Positions 22,001-30,072 of a DNA stretch of 64,000 nt are shown one piece after another; positions within the stretch are counted from its first letter, which is position 1, and each line of letters starts with the position of its first letter. Position numbers and translations under genes: made by a program. Source of the stretch: Symbiodinium natans. Taxonomy: Eukaryota; Sar; Dinophyceae; Suessiales; Symbiodiniaceae. The notes below the pieces were generated by a model, which saw nothing but the letters and a program-made list of their open reading frames with translations, was not told the DNA's origin and did no database searches. The DNA is taken from NCBI GenBank assembly GCA_905221605.1, contig CAJNDS010002627.1, positions 62,001-126,000 of the forward strand. The letters run 5' to 3'.

Positions 22001-25000
22001 AATGTCCAATCTCGGACCAATTGGCTTTCAACGCGCCGGGACATTGTCCGAACCCAGTCGGCAAGCCCGATGTGTGGGGCCTCTGGCGCGCGACGCCACC
22101 GTTTGTCTCGGAACTCTCCCCAGCCTGGCGGATCAGGCATAGCTGTGCAGTACTGGAACATATACGCGAACGCGACACCGAAGTACCACGGCGCGAACTG
22201 GTTCATGGGCGTGGACCGTGATACCACATCCATCTCCGGAGCCGGTCCGTCCTCTTGCTCGCTACCCACGTCTCGCAAGTCCTCTTCGGCAATCTCCGCC
22301 AGCGCACGCACAGCCTCTAAACGCTGGGCCTCGTAGTCGATAGCTTCCAAACCCGTCCTTTCCATGACCACCGCGTTGGGGCGCTTCAGGGCCAAGTCCC
22401 GCGCTGCTTCTTGCACCGTTGCCGGCACTGCCACCGGCGCAGCAACTTTTTGTTTCTCGATCAGTTGCAGGTTGTCGTCGCACGGGAGAACGGCTACGAC
22501 TTCGGGCGGGACACCATCCTCGGGCAGCTCTCGTTCCGCTCGTAGCCGCACCTGAGCAAGGTCCAGGTGGCGGAACGCCGGATGCTCTCTCTCGCATGCT
22601 TTTTCAATCAGCATGACAACAACGCGACGCCGAACCCGGGCCTGGTGGATCAGCTTGCTAAGCTCCTCCGGCGTCAGCTCCGCATCGTTGGTCTTCAATA
22701 TCACAGACACAAATTTCTGCAGGTCCTCCCCTGTGCGCGGCAACGGGGCTCGGGCGTGTGGTGCCAGATTCACTTCGTAGCCGCGGAACTGAGCCAGCAG
22801 GCTTTCCCAGTCCAGCAAGAAAGTTGTCGCGTTTCCGCGCGCTCCTTGCCGATGTCGTTGCATGTGCACGCGCTCATCCAGCGTTCGTCGATCCCTGTAC
22901 TTCTTTTCCAGACTGAAGCAAATCAAGCTCGTCATGCACGGGCTTGCACACACTAGCTCCATCATCGTCACGTTGAATTCGTAGAGCTCGCGCGGTGCAT
23001 AGTACACGACCATGTCATTGGCAAGTGCTTCCTTGGGCAGCTCACCCTTGCTGCTTTGCTCGCGACACGAGGCACAGACGGGAACCCAGCAGCGTGCACA
23101 CGCACGGCGTTCGCTGCAGCCGGCTTTGCATTCTTTGTCTTCGGCACAGCAAATCACCTTTACGGGCCCGGCTGGAAAGTCCAACGCGCAGGTCCAGTCC
23201 CGCAAATCGCGAAGCATACCTTCGCGCCGCGGCCCTGCCTTGTCGCCGACGTACCGCTCCACGTATGTTTCGTGCCCAAACAACGACGCCGTGCACTCGG
23301 CCGTGAGCCCGAGAAACTGCATGCAGCCGCTGTCATCCTTCTCCAGCGCCCTACTGAACCATATCTGGCTATGGGCTCCGCTCACGAACGGCCGTCGTCT
23401 AGCACAAAGCATGCAGACGCGGGTTTCGGGAGGGGCCTCTTCTAACGCCCGTGCAGCTTCCCGCAGACAGCGTCGATCCAGAGTCGTGCAAGCCAGCGGC
23501 GCGTTGCGCTGACACGCCACGTCGAGCGCCGCCCGATAAGCCTCCCAGAGACTTCCGCCGCGCGCTGCCGCCGCTGACCGCAGGCACGGCGCATGCACTG
23601 CCAACACGTGCCTCTGCAGTTCCGCCTCACTGTCGCCGGTCCACTCACATGTCGCAAAGGCGCAGTGGGCCTCCGCGATCTGCGCCGCCGCGTGACTGCG
23701 CGCGTATATCTGCGCGGCCCTTGGGAGTGTAGGGTACTCCAAGAAGGAGTCCGCGAGCGCAGCTAGCGCCACGTCGGCGCGCGCGCGGGGGTCGTCCGTG
23801 GCCGCAGCGGGCCGCGTGCGCAAGATGAAATGATCCTCCTCCAAGTCGTACGGACACTCCTTCACGCGGAGTGCCTCGTCCAAGCGCACAGGCTGCTTCA
23901 CAGAGTAGCGGCGGCGCTGCGGCGCTGCCGGCGCTGCGGCGGGGCTGTCCTGCCTTTGCGACGTGGGCCTCTGCGACGGTTGCCACGTCCACTTGCTTCT
24001 GCGTCGCGGTTTCGCTTGCTGCGCACCTTTCTTCGCCGTGCCCTTCCTGTCCACGCTGCCCGTCGCTGTTTTTCTGACGGCTCCTGCGGCCGCACCGGGT
24101 CGTCGCGAGTCGTCTGTGGCCCCTACGGGCCGTGCGGGCAGGATGAAGTGATCTTCCTCCACATCACGCGCACGCTCCGCGGCTTGGGGTGGCTCGTCCA
24201 AATGCCGGAGCTGCCGAATGGAGTACCGGCGGTGCTTCGTTGTTGCCGGCGCTGTGGCAGAGCTGCCCCGCTTCGGCGACGTGGCTTTAAGCTGGAGCTG
24301 CTGGGGCCTTCGCGAGGGCTGTTCTTTGCTTGTGCCCGGCTTCCCGTGGCACTTGCTTTTCGGGGGTCTCGTCCCCTCTTTTCTGGCGCCGGCTGCAGTT
24401 GCGCGCGCGCAGCTGCCCTTGCCGCCCGTCTGCGCGAGGTGTTTTCCGCACGCACTCGTCCGCTCGCTTTTCGGCTGGTCTGCACACTTCGGGGGAATCG
24501 CTGCGCCTGCGGGCGCAGCAATCTTGCTTTGGGCCGCCACCTCCGCTGCACGTTCTCCACACGTCCTGCCCGGGCCCGCGTGGTACGTCCGTAAAAATCC
24601 ACGGAACTCTGCGGCAACTTTGCGGGCCCCCACGCGTGACGTGTCGCTGTACTGGAGCCCTGCCTGCAGGAGGGTTTGGAGTAGCGCCGCTAACTCGTCC
24701 TGCCGGTCCCACGCCGCTACCGCGCGCGTAGCATCGATGTCGTTGGCCTGGATCCCCTCGGCGCCGCGCCGGGCCAGGAAGGCATTCAATGCGGAGCGCA
24801 TCTCCGGCATCGACGGCGCCAACTGCACGCGCTGGCCAGACGCGTTCTTTCTTGCGGCTAGCCCCTGTGCGGGCGCAGGCGGCGGCGACGGCGAGCCGTC
24901 GACACCCAAAGCTTCCAAGCGCCATGCATGTGCCTCTGCTGCGGCGCCCCGTGTTGCGCCGGTTGTGTGGCTGGACGCGGCACGCGGGACACCTCGCGTT

Positions 25001-27474
25001 GTCTGCGATATTTGCGGCGGGCACGCGTCTTCTACAGCTGCCGAGACCAGAGCATCGAAATGATACCCGTTGCCGCGGTCATCCATGTGATTGTACAGGC
25101 GCACCACGGTGTCTGCTGGCTGCTTCGTGGCGCCCAAACGAAGCGGCCATGCATCGGGATTCATGTTCGCGCTGTCAAAACGTGTGTAGACAATGACATC
25201 CACCGCCAGTGTTGCAGGCCACGGCCGACCAATGATGTACTCGTACAGAAACGTCGCAGCAGGCGGCCCATGTCGATCCAGTTCCAAATACGCACGATCG
25301 TTGGCCTGACCCCGCCCGCGTTCGTCGCGGTCTTGTGGACGGAGACTCTCCTCCGGTCCGTGGACGAATTCCGCACGACACGCAGCACAGGCTTGCGCCC
25401 TGCGCGTAACGTCGTCTTGAAGGTTCCGTGGCAGTACGTCGACGCTGGCCAAAGCCACAAGTAGCGAATCCAGGAGACAATTGTTGGCCCCGTGTGCGTG
25501 CCCTTGGCGCAGCTGCCACCCCTCGCATCGTAACATCTTCAACCGCTCCTGATTGCTTTGGACCTCGACTGCAGCGTTTGTCTCTGCTAGCCTTAAGAGT
25601 CGTTGACCTAAGTGCACCATTGCGCTGTCACTCGTAGCAGCCGCGACATCGTCCCAGCCGCTCCACTCTTTCACCCAGGCTTGTTGCAGAAGGTTCGTAA
25701 CTCTTTTTGCGTCGCCGAGCACCGACAACAGCACGGCTTCTAGGAGATCCGGTACTGTTTTTTCGCTGCGATTAGCAGATGGCCCACGCGCCCCCCCAAT
25801 TCGCGGCCGCGTCGGAGCAGCAGACATGGAACAAACCTGCGCCCAAGTCGTCATGGCCGTATGTGACGTGTTGCTGGCATACTGCTGCGCCACTTGCAGT
25901 AAATATGCATAGTCGCGATCCTCCTGCGCAGTCTGATGCAACCGCGCGCAGACTCGCATGCGCGCGACGGTCTGTGCAGCTTCTAGAGCAGCTACTCGAT
26001 TCTCCACGCACCACGGACAGTAGAATTCACGAAGTTCCCGCTCTGCGCAGCGGTTGCACACCCGCCGACGACAGGTCCTGCAACGACACAAATATTGGTC
26101 TGCCACATTGAGTTGGTGTTGCTCGACGCAGACCGCATCACAGAAGAAACATCGTGCGCGGGGCAAGGTTGCGGCGTCACTGGCGGCACTTCTTGGAGCG
26201 CCGCCCCGGACGTATACACGATTTCGGGGTGTAATTTTTTGGCATGACACGCCGCAGCCACGTGACGTTGCGTCCACGACAAAGGCGCATCTGCGGAACC
26301 GTGCCTTTCTCGTGCTCGCGGCAGGACTTCGTAGTCCTGCGTTGCCATCCACGACTGGCGTTTTTTCACGCAGCGCGACCCATCGCGGCCGCAGAGCCCG
26401 TACATGTTTTTTCCCACAATACAGCACTCTGCATGCAGTATCGCACGACTTGCATTTCCCGTACGTGGAACTGCCTGGACTTGTGGTGCGGACGGCGCCA
26501 GCAGAAGTGGTTAGTTTTTTGCGTGCTGCCCTTCTGCGTCGCCGATTCTGCCCCAGACGCCGTCCGCCCTTCCACTGCGCTTGCACCAGATGCGCCTGCT
26601 TCGCGATGCGCATGTATCGTGCCTCACAAGTGCCATCTGGGCATGGCCATCTGAACCCTTGCACATACTTATGGCCCGTCGTGGCGCGGCGCTTGTTTTG
26701 GGCCCCGATGCCTGCACGTGACACCATACGCACATCCCGGTCACCGCTGCCGCCCAATGGCAGGGCGCGCCAAGTGCATGGAGCGGCCACCGGTTCCCGT
26801 TGGCATGAGCAGATAGATGCCTCAGAGCACTGCGGGATCATGCCCAACAACGGGAAGCAAAGCAGCTTGTGCACACGCGTGGCTGTTCTTGTGTCTACGA
26901 AAGCTGTCAGGCATTCCTGCAATATGCCAGCAATACTGTGAAAACCACCGTTTACCATGTGCAACCCCGTGGTGTGCACCAATGTTGTTGCCCAGGCATT
27001 GCTACGCGATATGCAACAACTAGTCTCTAAAACCGCACGGGCGTACCTCTGCCGACGACACGCCGCACAACACTGCGCACGCTCCATGCCCGGGGGGGGG
27101 GAACCTCCATGGATCTGGTCAGTGTTTGCTAAAGATGCACGCCCACACATCACGAAAGCGTCTGCCCCAGGTGTTTTTGGTAAGGAGTTGACCTGGAAAC
27201 TCCTGCCAGTTTTTAAGGAGTCCTGGCGCCTCCCGCGGCATTTAACGTCTGCCGGCAAGACGTCTGTGGTCCATTCGCCATCAACACCCCGCGGTGTCTG
27301 CGTTGCCAGTGCCATCGCCCGGTTTGCTGTGCGCGCCACCTTTGCTGGTGCATGCGCCACACGGCTCTCCACGCTGTAAATGGCATCCGCAGTATCTGGC
27401 GTTCCTGGCGCCAAGGGTCGATCCTGTAGTGGCGCCATCGCTGCGTCAAGCTTTGGTGCCTCTGCACTCCCCAT
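15919..27474 (-). CDS. Giant Helitron/Helentron-type Rep-helicase transposase, 3,851 aa single ORF
   Basis: Putative rolling-circle transposase: the HUH Rep region would nick and join single-stranded DNA and the Pif1-type helicase would unwind it. Domains by residue: Cys-rich finger about 445-510; OTU-like cysteine protease about 655-805 (GANNCLLDSLL, with histidine in GNGYHFDAL); internal duplication of a RRYS...EEDHFIL block near 1075-1120 and 1188-1228; C2H2 finger about 1265-1295; Cys cluster then DUF6570-like region about 1440-1600; Helitron_like_N about 1750-2350, with HUH motif SPHGHM near 2090 and candidate Tyr motif GYCCDYCAK near 2338; Pif1 SF1B helicase about 2845-3355 (GGPGTGKTH near 2850, WLIIDEIS near 2931, VVGDLWQLEPPKG near 2985, AHQAQGQTLEEG near 3320, ALTRVTSR near 3348); treble-clef Cys pairs about 3405-3530; zinc ribbons about 3625-3840. 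OTU plus Rep-helicase is known in Helentrons. No stop or intron interrupts 11.5 kb. Element termini were not found. Confidence 0.92.
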   Translation of the reverse strand: MGSAEAPKLDAAMAPLQDRPLAPGTPDTADAIYSVESRVAHAPAKVARTANRAMALATQTPRGVDGEWTTDVLPADVKCRGRRQDSLKTGRSFQVNSLPKTPGADAFVMCGRASLANTDQIHGGSPPPGMERAQCCAACRRQRYARAVLETSCCISRSNAWATTLVHTTGLHMVNGGFHSIAGILQECLTAFVDTRTATRVHKLLCFPLLGMIPQCSEASICSCQREPVAAPCTWRALPLGGSGDRDVRMVSRAGIGAQNKRRATTGHKYVQGFRWPCPDGTCEARYMRIAKQAHLVQAQWKGGRRLGQNRRRRRAARKKLTTSAGAVRTTSPGSSTYGKCKSCDTACRVLYCGKKHVRALRPRWVALREKTPVVDGNAGLRSPAASTRKARFRRCAFVVDATSRGCGVSCQKITPRNRVYVRGGAPRSAASDAATLPRARCFFCDAVCVEQHQLNVADQYLCRCRTCRRRVCNRCAERELREFYCPWCVENRVAALEAAQTVARMRVCARLHQTAQEDRDYAYLLQVAQQYASNTSHTAMTTWAQVCSMSAAPTRPRIGGARGPSANRSEKTVPDLLEAVLLSVLGDAKRVTNLLQQAWVKEWSGWDDVAAATSDSAMVHLGQRLLRLAETNAAVEVQSNQERLKMLRCEGWQLRQGHAHGANNCLLDSLLVALASVDVLPRNLQDDVTRRAQACAACRAEFVHGPEESLRPQDRDERGRGQANDRAYLELDRHGPPAATFLYEYIIGRPWPATLAVDVIVYTRFDSANMNPDAWPLRLGATKQPADTVVRLYNHMDDRGNGYHFDALVSAAVEDACPPQISQTTRGVPRAASSHTTGATRGAAAEAHAWRLEALGVDGSPSPPPAPAQGLAARKNASGQRVQLAPSMPEMRSALNAFLARRGAEGIQANDIDATRAVAAWDRQDELAALLQTLLQAGLQYSDTSRVGARKVAAEFRGFLRTYHAGPGRTCGERAAEVAAQSKIAAPAGAAIPPKCADQPKSERTSACGKHLAQTGGKGSCARATAAGARKEGTRPPKSKCHGKPGTSKEQPSRRPQQLQLKATSPKRGSSATAPATTKHRRYSIRQLRHLDEPPQAAERARDVEEDHFILPARPVGATDDSRRPGAAAGAVRKTATGSVDRKGTAKKGAQQAKPRRRSKWTWQPSQRPTSQRQDSPAAAPAAPQRRRYSVKQPVRLDEALRVKECPYDLEEDHFILRTRPAAATDDPRARADVALAALADSFLEYPTLPRAAQIYARSHAAAQIAEAHCAFATCEWTGDSEAELQRHVLAVHAPCLRSAAAARGGSLWEAYRAALDVACQRNAPLACTTLDRRCLREAARALEEAPPETRVCMLCARRRPFVSGAHSQIWFSRALEKDDSGCMQFLGLTAECTASLFGHETYVERYVGDKAGPRREGMLRDLRDWTCALDFPAGPVKVICCAEDKECKAGCSERRACARCWVPVCASCREQSSKGELPKEALANDMVVYYAPRELYEFNVTMMELVCASPCMTSLICFSLEKKYRDRRTLDERVHMQRHRQGARGNATTFLLDWESLLAQFRGYEVNLAPHARAPLPRTGEDLQKFVSVILKTNDAELTPEELSKLIHQARVRRRVVVMLIEKACEREHPAFRHLDLAQVRLRAERELPEDGVPPEVVAVLPCDDNLQLIEKQKVAAPVAVPATVQEAARDLALKRPNAVVMERTGLEAIDYEAQRLEAVRALAEIAEEDLRDVGSEQEDGPAPEMDVVSRSTPMNQFAPWYFGVAFAYMFQYCTAMPDPPGWGEFRDKRWRRAPEAPHIGLADWVRTMSRRVESQLVRDWTFGYTTWNVLFRSAVNLSRSVYSYDTPVLQDSGEWGKLTAAALEGAALEILRALQGTYATPDGRRLPVKGSLTLAKYATGLSATARRILANMHHTARVIPGTQEARRQMRFEIQGLRVRYGTPIFVTVTPDEGHQLLYIRLSRHRRSDPIRLSEVGAAAAAGDRTWPALDADFTCSLPVECLQPRVPNWEERRRILARDPLATVDGFRVTMLLLLRHLFGVNVCLYCPDCSCGPTPCQDERGSSARTNGGVFGRIDTAYISIEFQKSAGSPHGHMQLFVQCLHQHTSLHEIFAATAERAAELREAYLRYNSHVRRCVYERDPVEVAAAIHAAEQQWPEYKSEQRLISRPRYQTGVMAAENSAEEADLWTEAYLRDDVFRLQVLKQHHVHLPDPVTGERVPQAGCLKADNPRDCKSGFPREAEVTDEAAVMCPCRLQARDMPASGRKNCICTLQGPRDEGYLNGTHPAILAFGRCNSDVQLPYRLPYVCDVCQSPTEPRELREIVAAAQRAQDAQTGYCCDYCAKTQPMAFAELKELQKGHARLAEQTKGRGVEYQGKRHMTRFLSDAYCKGIVRGQAECCNLRCNYKDGDAACAERITTTQYVTFPGRDFLRYADLAMTGETEHRRRVTAMSLGRSKHVPRQRQLAEREPAEFYARRPRNSACWHLSPYEFLLYWQVVPTKSPATLQEWETQPRSAWDVALTESGEAKLRAGGGKRVRLVPGKDTRLRVEPSGDTQAFEDIPTNARVRAAWLLRRRRRPRCPTFGHCPVPRYQQECQEENSKLCMVYFRAWTGMPQHADRDVPHIADLQGSYLAWETAFRAWLQELPCQETKQHVGNFLSVYRVRSLAADAENSDNDGADTTAVRVTADNLATSLTTRKTEKNGVEAPAGEYEDLERTWRTKQTTEKGKPGRALATENTLDVRDLLKEARRAPQHGAVDETGLAGQETEREPRARMRGVRATVHAVNEWITELRGRVDEKGRAVCNTAQHAFIERVARRVVEEMQTGEAQSGARAGLSDAMRWVLHGGPGTGKTHAIKLLRKELFEDILGWTQGLQFQFAALQAVTAEMVDGDTLHHAFGLSWGQSAADATPLTKGLQQAQRMLQLRWLIIDEISMVSVELLAKLEQACRRVIRNGSPFKRDTANIDKPFGGLNVLVVGDLWQLEPPKGHFIADLPHEWLGSAGARQRPLLAQGQELMWGPPDRAFQGCTELEECERTKDEWLKELQDEFRFGNLTTDNHAFLHGKPTHVPGSWLRGRAECGQATCQRLGALKAQPQSILAQECEVCRTERASRRLVADSPHDPKFLGRFVLAPSIFATNVRKCHTNKIRAEAFARRTKRHLHYVVAEDRACAAVVREKPDLADQKLLWLQRHERECGELCGMLPLCDGMPVLITDHLNRARGLLKGRRGFVTGWRHATDGAESGGPACTVWNKLPEVVYVRFPGAKWRIHGLATGVYPIVPKRATWHLDAGRKSPVLAVRRRQLPLIPAFAMTAHQAQGQTLEEGIIADLCYGAYSNVLAAYVALTRVTSREGILILRSFDAAPFQQGDRSFRALLMQHLRTHDVNWDAIVQRYVRVKTCSECRTERLKSAFTAGQWKQPEEVAICRECTKSYRERGTPYRCRRCKRWQAPEAFPGKISNYLIWQSTCLMCLEKRQCGTCQHWFQQEAFTPNGWRQKRDRTCNVCRQQLRCQDIGLRARRRLHERREKVRSADRCQKRQQILQEVRAEIQKRQKQGTCAQCGSQAAQAGGTTEEKRQSSAARSVSANKDMAAPRPFPSEGECLRDDGGRPVMPSERAPVVYRCPACRAAIAADVRDGSVDSRCACGHRLTALEGQLVPTMAGSKRKYSYECPQCQAKIASATRDGKIDSRRKCGHQFVVAAGEVVAAALAGRVYSYECPQCKATVQSTTRDGCVDSRRKCGHQFVVAAGEVVAAALAGRVYSYECPQCKAKVQSTTRDGCIDSRRKCGHQFVVAAGEVVAAALAGRVYSYECPQCKAPVESTTRDGRIDNRTPIHRRCRRSRGERGM
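16031..16453 (-). repeat. 141-bp in-frame tandem repeat encoding zinc ribbons
   Basis: Three near-identical 141-bp units (starts 16031, 16172, 16313) each encode 47 residues containing CPQC, a TRDG turn and RKCGH. They sit inside the 3' end of the giant transposase ORF. A more diverged ribbon lies towards the N-terminus (16454 to about 16604) and a broken one downstream. Units 16031 and 16172 differ at only about three positions, so the array expanded or was homogenised recently. The CxxC plus C-G-H pattern suggests zinc binding. Confidence 0.93.
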
Positions 27475-27613
27475 GAGGCTCTAGAGAAACAGTACCCAAG
27501 ATCGTGGCATGTAAATGCATCCTTGATGGTGGTCATATGTGCATGTGTCTCGATTAGCTTACAAACCGCAACGACTTGCCCGACGACTTTGCACCTCCAA
27601 GCCCAAACTGTCG

Positions 27614-28300
27614 TCAGACCACCATGTACGGATTGCATTGTGACACGGAACCTGACTGCCTGAAAATGCAGAAACTAGAATTTCTTTTGCGCGCGACTAA
27701 AGAAGGAGCTCGTGCTACTCCGCTGCAAGTCGAGCAAGCGCTCTTGCCAGCTTCTCCTCCAGGACAGGTGCTGCATGTGCCACGCCTTTGCTTCATTCGC
27801 ATTCCACTTTCTCTGAGGCATGTGGCGGAGTCCTCAATCCTCGCGATCTGCTCGCGAATCACGTCGGGCCTGAAGCTTTAACATTGCAGGCAACATACTC
27901 AACTTGCAGAAATGCGCTCAGATATGCGCTCAGATATGGTCGGCGCCCCTCGTCACTTTCCTCAGCAGGTAATCCATCCTGATCAGTCATGAGTGTGAGG
28001 ACGTGTGGGGATGTACTGGGACGCGTGGGGCATGGGGTCCTCCTGCTCTTGCTAGATCTCCTCAGCCTCCGGTTCATCGAAACATATGAGTTTGCCAATC
28101 CATTTACCCGGGCGACTCGAGATGACAGGGCCTCCTTGACGTGTCCGCCCGCTCGGACCTTCGTTTCGCCGAAGCTTACTTGCAGGTTCACGGGTTTTGG
28201 GCTCTTTGGGCTTCAGGGTCCAACAAGGTGTTGAAACCCCAAGACTCCTAAAGACGCGCTGAGCCCTCGCAATAAGAATCCTTTTTGGAGCCGCTGGCAT
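27614..28300 (-). pseudogene. Broken coding remnant upstream of the transposase ORF
   Basis: Protein-like segments appear in different minus-strand frames: an N-terminal MPAAPKRILIARAQRVFRSL stretch leading to PGKWIGKLICFDEPEAEEI and a TAG stop; then VIREQIARIEDSATCLRESG; then PVLEEKLARALARLAAE and another stop. The frame changes suggest an indel-damaged gene, although unseen introns could explain some of them. It lies just upstream, in the same orientation, of the transposase ORF and could be a decayed first ORF of the same element or an older host fragment. I do not recognise the family. Confidence 0.35.
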
Positions 28301-28591
28301 CTTCTCCCCCTTTCACTTTACTGCTACTTGTTTAAGAACTCCTCCCAAAAAATAATCCAAATGCTGCTCCTTGTAAAAACAGGGGGGTTGAGGGCCTGGG
28401 GGATCTAATCCCTGAACCCCTTGAACCTTCTGCAGCCTCAATGCCCCCCCGAAACAAAAAAACAAAAAAAAAACGGGGGGTGCTCTTCAGGCAGCAACGC
28501 CGCTTTGCTCATCCTTCTAAGAGCTACACCCTACCCCGAAAGCCCAACCCCCCCCCGCCCCGATTGCACACAGAATGCTAGCGTGATGGGG

Positions 28592-28861
28592 CCCTAAACC
28601 CTAAACCTCGAAACCCTAAACCCTAAAACCATGATTTCTGAAACCCTGAACCCTAAACCCTGAACCCTAAAACCATGGTTTCCAAAACCCTTAACCCTAA
28701 ACCCTAACACCATGATAGCTAAAACCCTAACCCTAAACCCTCAAACCATGCTTTCTAAAACCCTAAACCCTAAACCCTCCAACCATGCTTTCTAGAACCC
28801 TAGACCCTAAACCCTAAAACCATGATTTCTAGAACCCCTAAACCCTTGAAACCCTAAATAC
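28592..28861. repeat. Higher-order satellite built on CCCTAAA
   Basis: Six copies of a 12-bp spacer of the type ACCATGNTTTCT (starts 28628, 28672, 28709, 28745, 28782, 28819) are separated by two to four CCCTAAA-type units. Spacing is 44, 37, 36, 37 and 37 bp. The unit is about 37 bp and has amplified as a block, unlike the simple arrays elsewhere. Confidence 0.93.
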
Positions 28862-29404
28862 CCTCCACGCACGGATCCCGGCGTGATATTGCACGAGGAC
28901 TGGAAGTCCAGCATGGACAGGCCAATTGCTCACGTTCTGATATGGAGCCCACCTCAGTGGCTTTTAGGGTTTAGGGTCTCGGATTTAGGGTTCATAGTTT
29001 AGGGTTTAGGGGTTAGGGTTAAGGGGGCTTTTGGTGATACTTGCTTTTCTGGAGTCTGCTAGAGGAGCCGGCGACCACACAAGTGAGAACTATGAGGCGC
29101 TCTGTGCTGAGGAAGCAACGCCTGGGAGTGAGGCTGTGGCGCCACAAACTTGATGCTGGCAGTTTTGCTTCATACACCAGAAGACACACGAATACTGCTG
29201 CGTGGTGGGAGAAGCAAAAAGGAGGGAGCGGGAAAGAGGGAATCAAGGATTCAAACCTTACGGTGCAAGGTTTACGTTTCAGTTCTTGGGGTTTTCAAGT
29301 TCCACGGAATTGATCATGTATTCCTACATGTGGCACTTTAGAGCTATCGACATAAGCGCTTGGCATGAGTTTCCGTGTCCCGCGCTCTTTGCACAGGTTG
29401 AAAA
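28862..29404. other. No gene recognised left of the duplicated block
   Basis: Unique sequence with one degenerate TTTAGGG array. A frame at 29041-29313 on plus (90 codons) has no recognisable motif. Confidence 0.5.
28962..29020. repeat. Degenerate telomere-like array, TTTAGGG
   Basis: About eight units with changes such as CTCGGATTTAGGG and TTAGGGG; sits just left of the duplicated block of the spliced gene. Confidence 0.85.
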
Positions 29405-30072
29405 CAAGCATGACTTCCATCCGAATAGTTGAACGTACACGGCCGGACCGCGCCCTTTTTGGACAAGTCGCGCAGGCGAGACTCGAAAGTCGCGTCCCGG
29501 TGACGCAGCCCTGTGCGCGAATGAACAAGAACCACACAGCCCCATCCCCATGTCTAGACTAACTGCCTACCTCACTCGTTATGTCCCGGAGAAGCCTTGC
29601 ACGTTCCTTCGCAAGCAACTGACTTTCTGCTCACGTGCCTCTCTGTACAGCGACTCGTGAGAGGAGGAATTCCTGCTTTAGATCCGCCAAAAACAGCACC
29701 CAACGAGCCAGTTTTTTGAGCTCCTGCTTCTGCCAATCAAAAGCAGCACCCAACTTTTGCCAGCTGTCTGGCTGAAACATCTGCCCAGACCGCTACCACG
29801 CTAAGCACCATTTTAAAAGCACTAGGTCTTGCGTTGTTGCCAACCACTGCAGTCGACTCTTGAGTTCCTGCTTCTGCAGCTCGCATGGCAACCTGTACAA
29901 ATAACAATTGGACGCAAATATAGCGGCCTGCAGCATGTAGCACCTGTACTGCAGCGAGTGGTCCCAATGTCAGCCTCTGCTGTTCATGCGCGGACGGCCG
30001 CACGCAGCTGTACATCGACCCACCCTGCTATGCTGCGCAAGACTCAGACGCACCTTGAAAGCATCTACTCTG
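29405..30072 (-). repeat. Duplicated block, copy 1
   Basis: About 400 bp (29655-30070) matches 31240-31590 at roughly 95 percent by eye; the rest to 29405 matches more loosely. On the minus strand it encodes LPCELQKQELKSRLQWLATTQ and, further on, FESRLRDLSKK. The duplication edge falls at the TAG stop of the spliced gene (AGTAGATGCTT). Confidence 0.87.
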
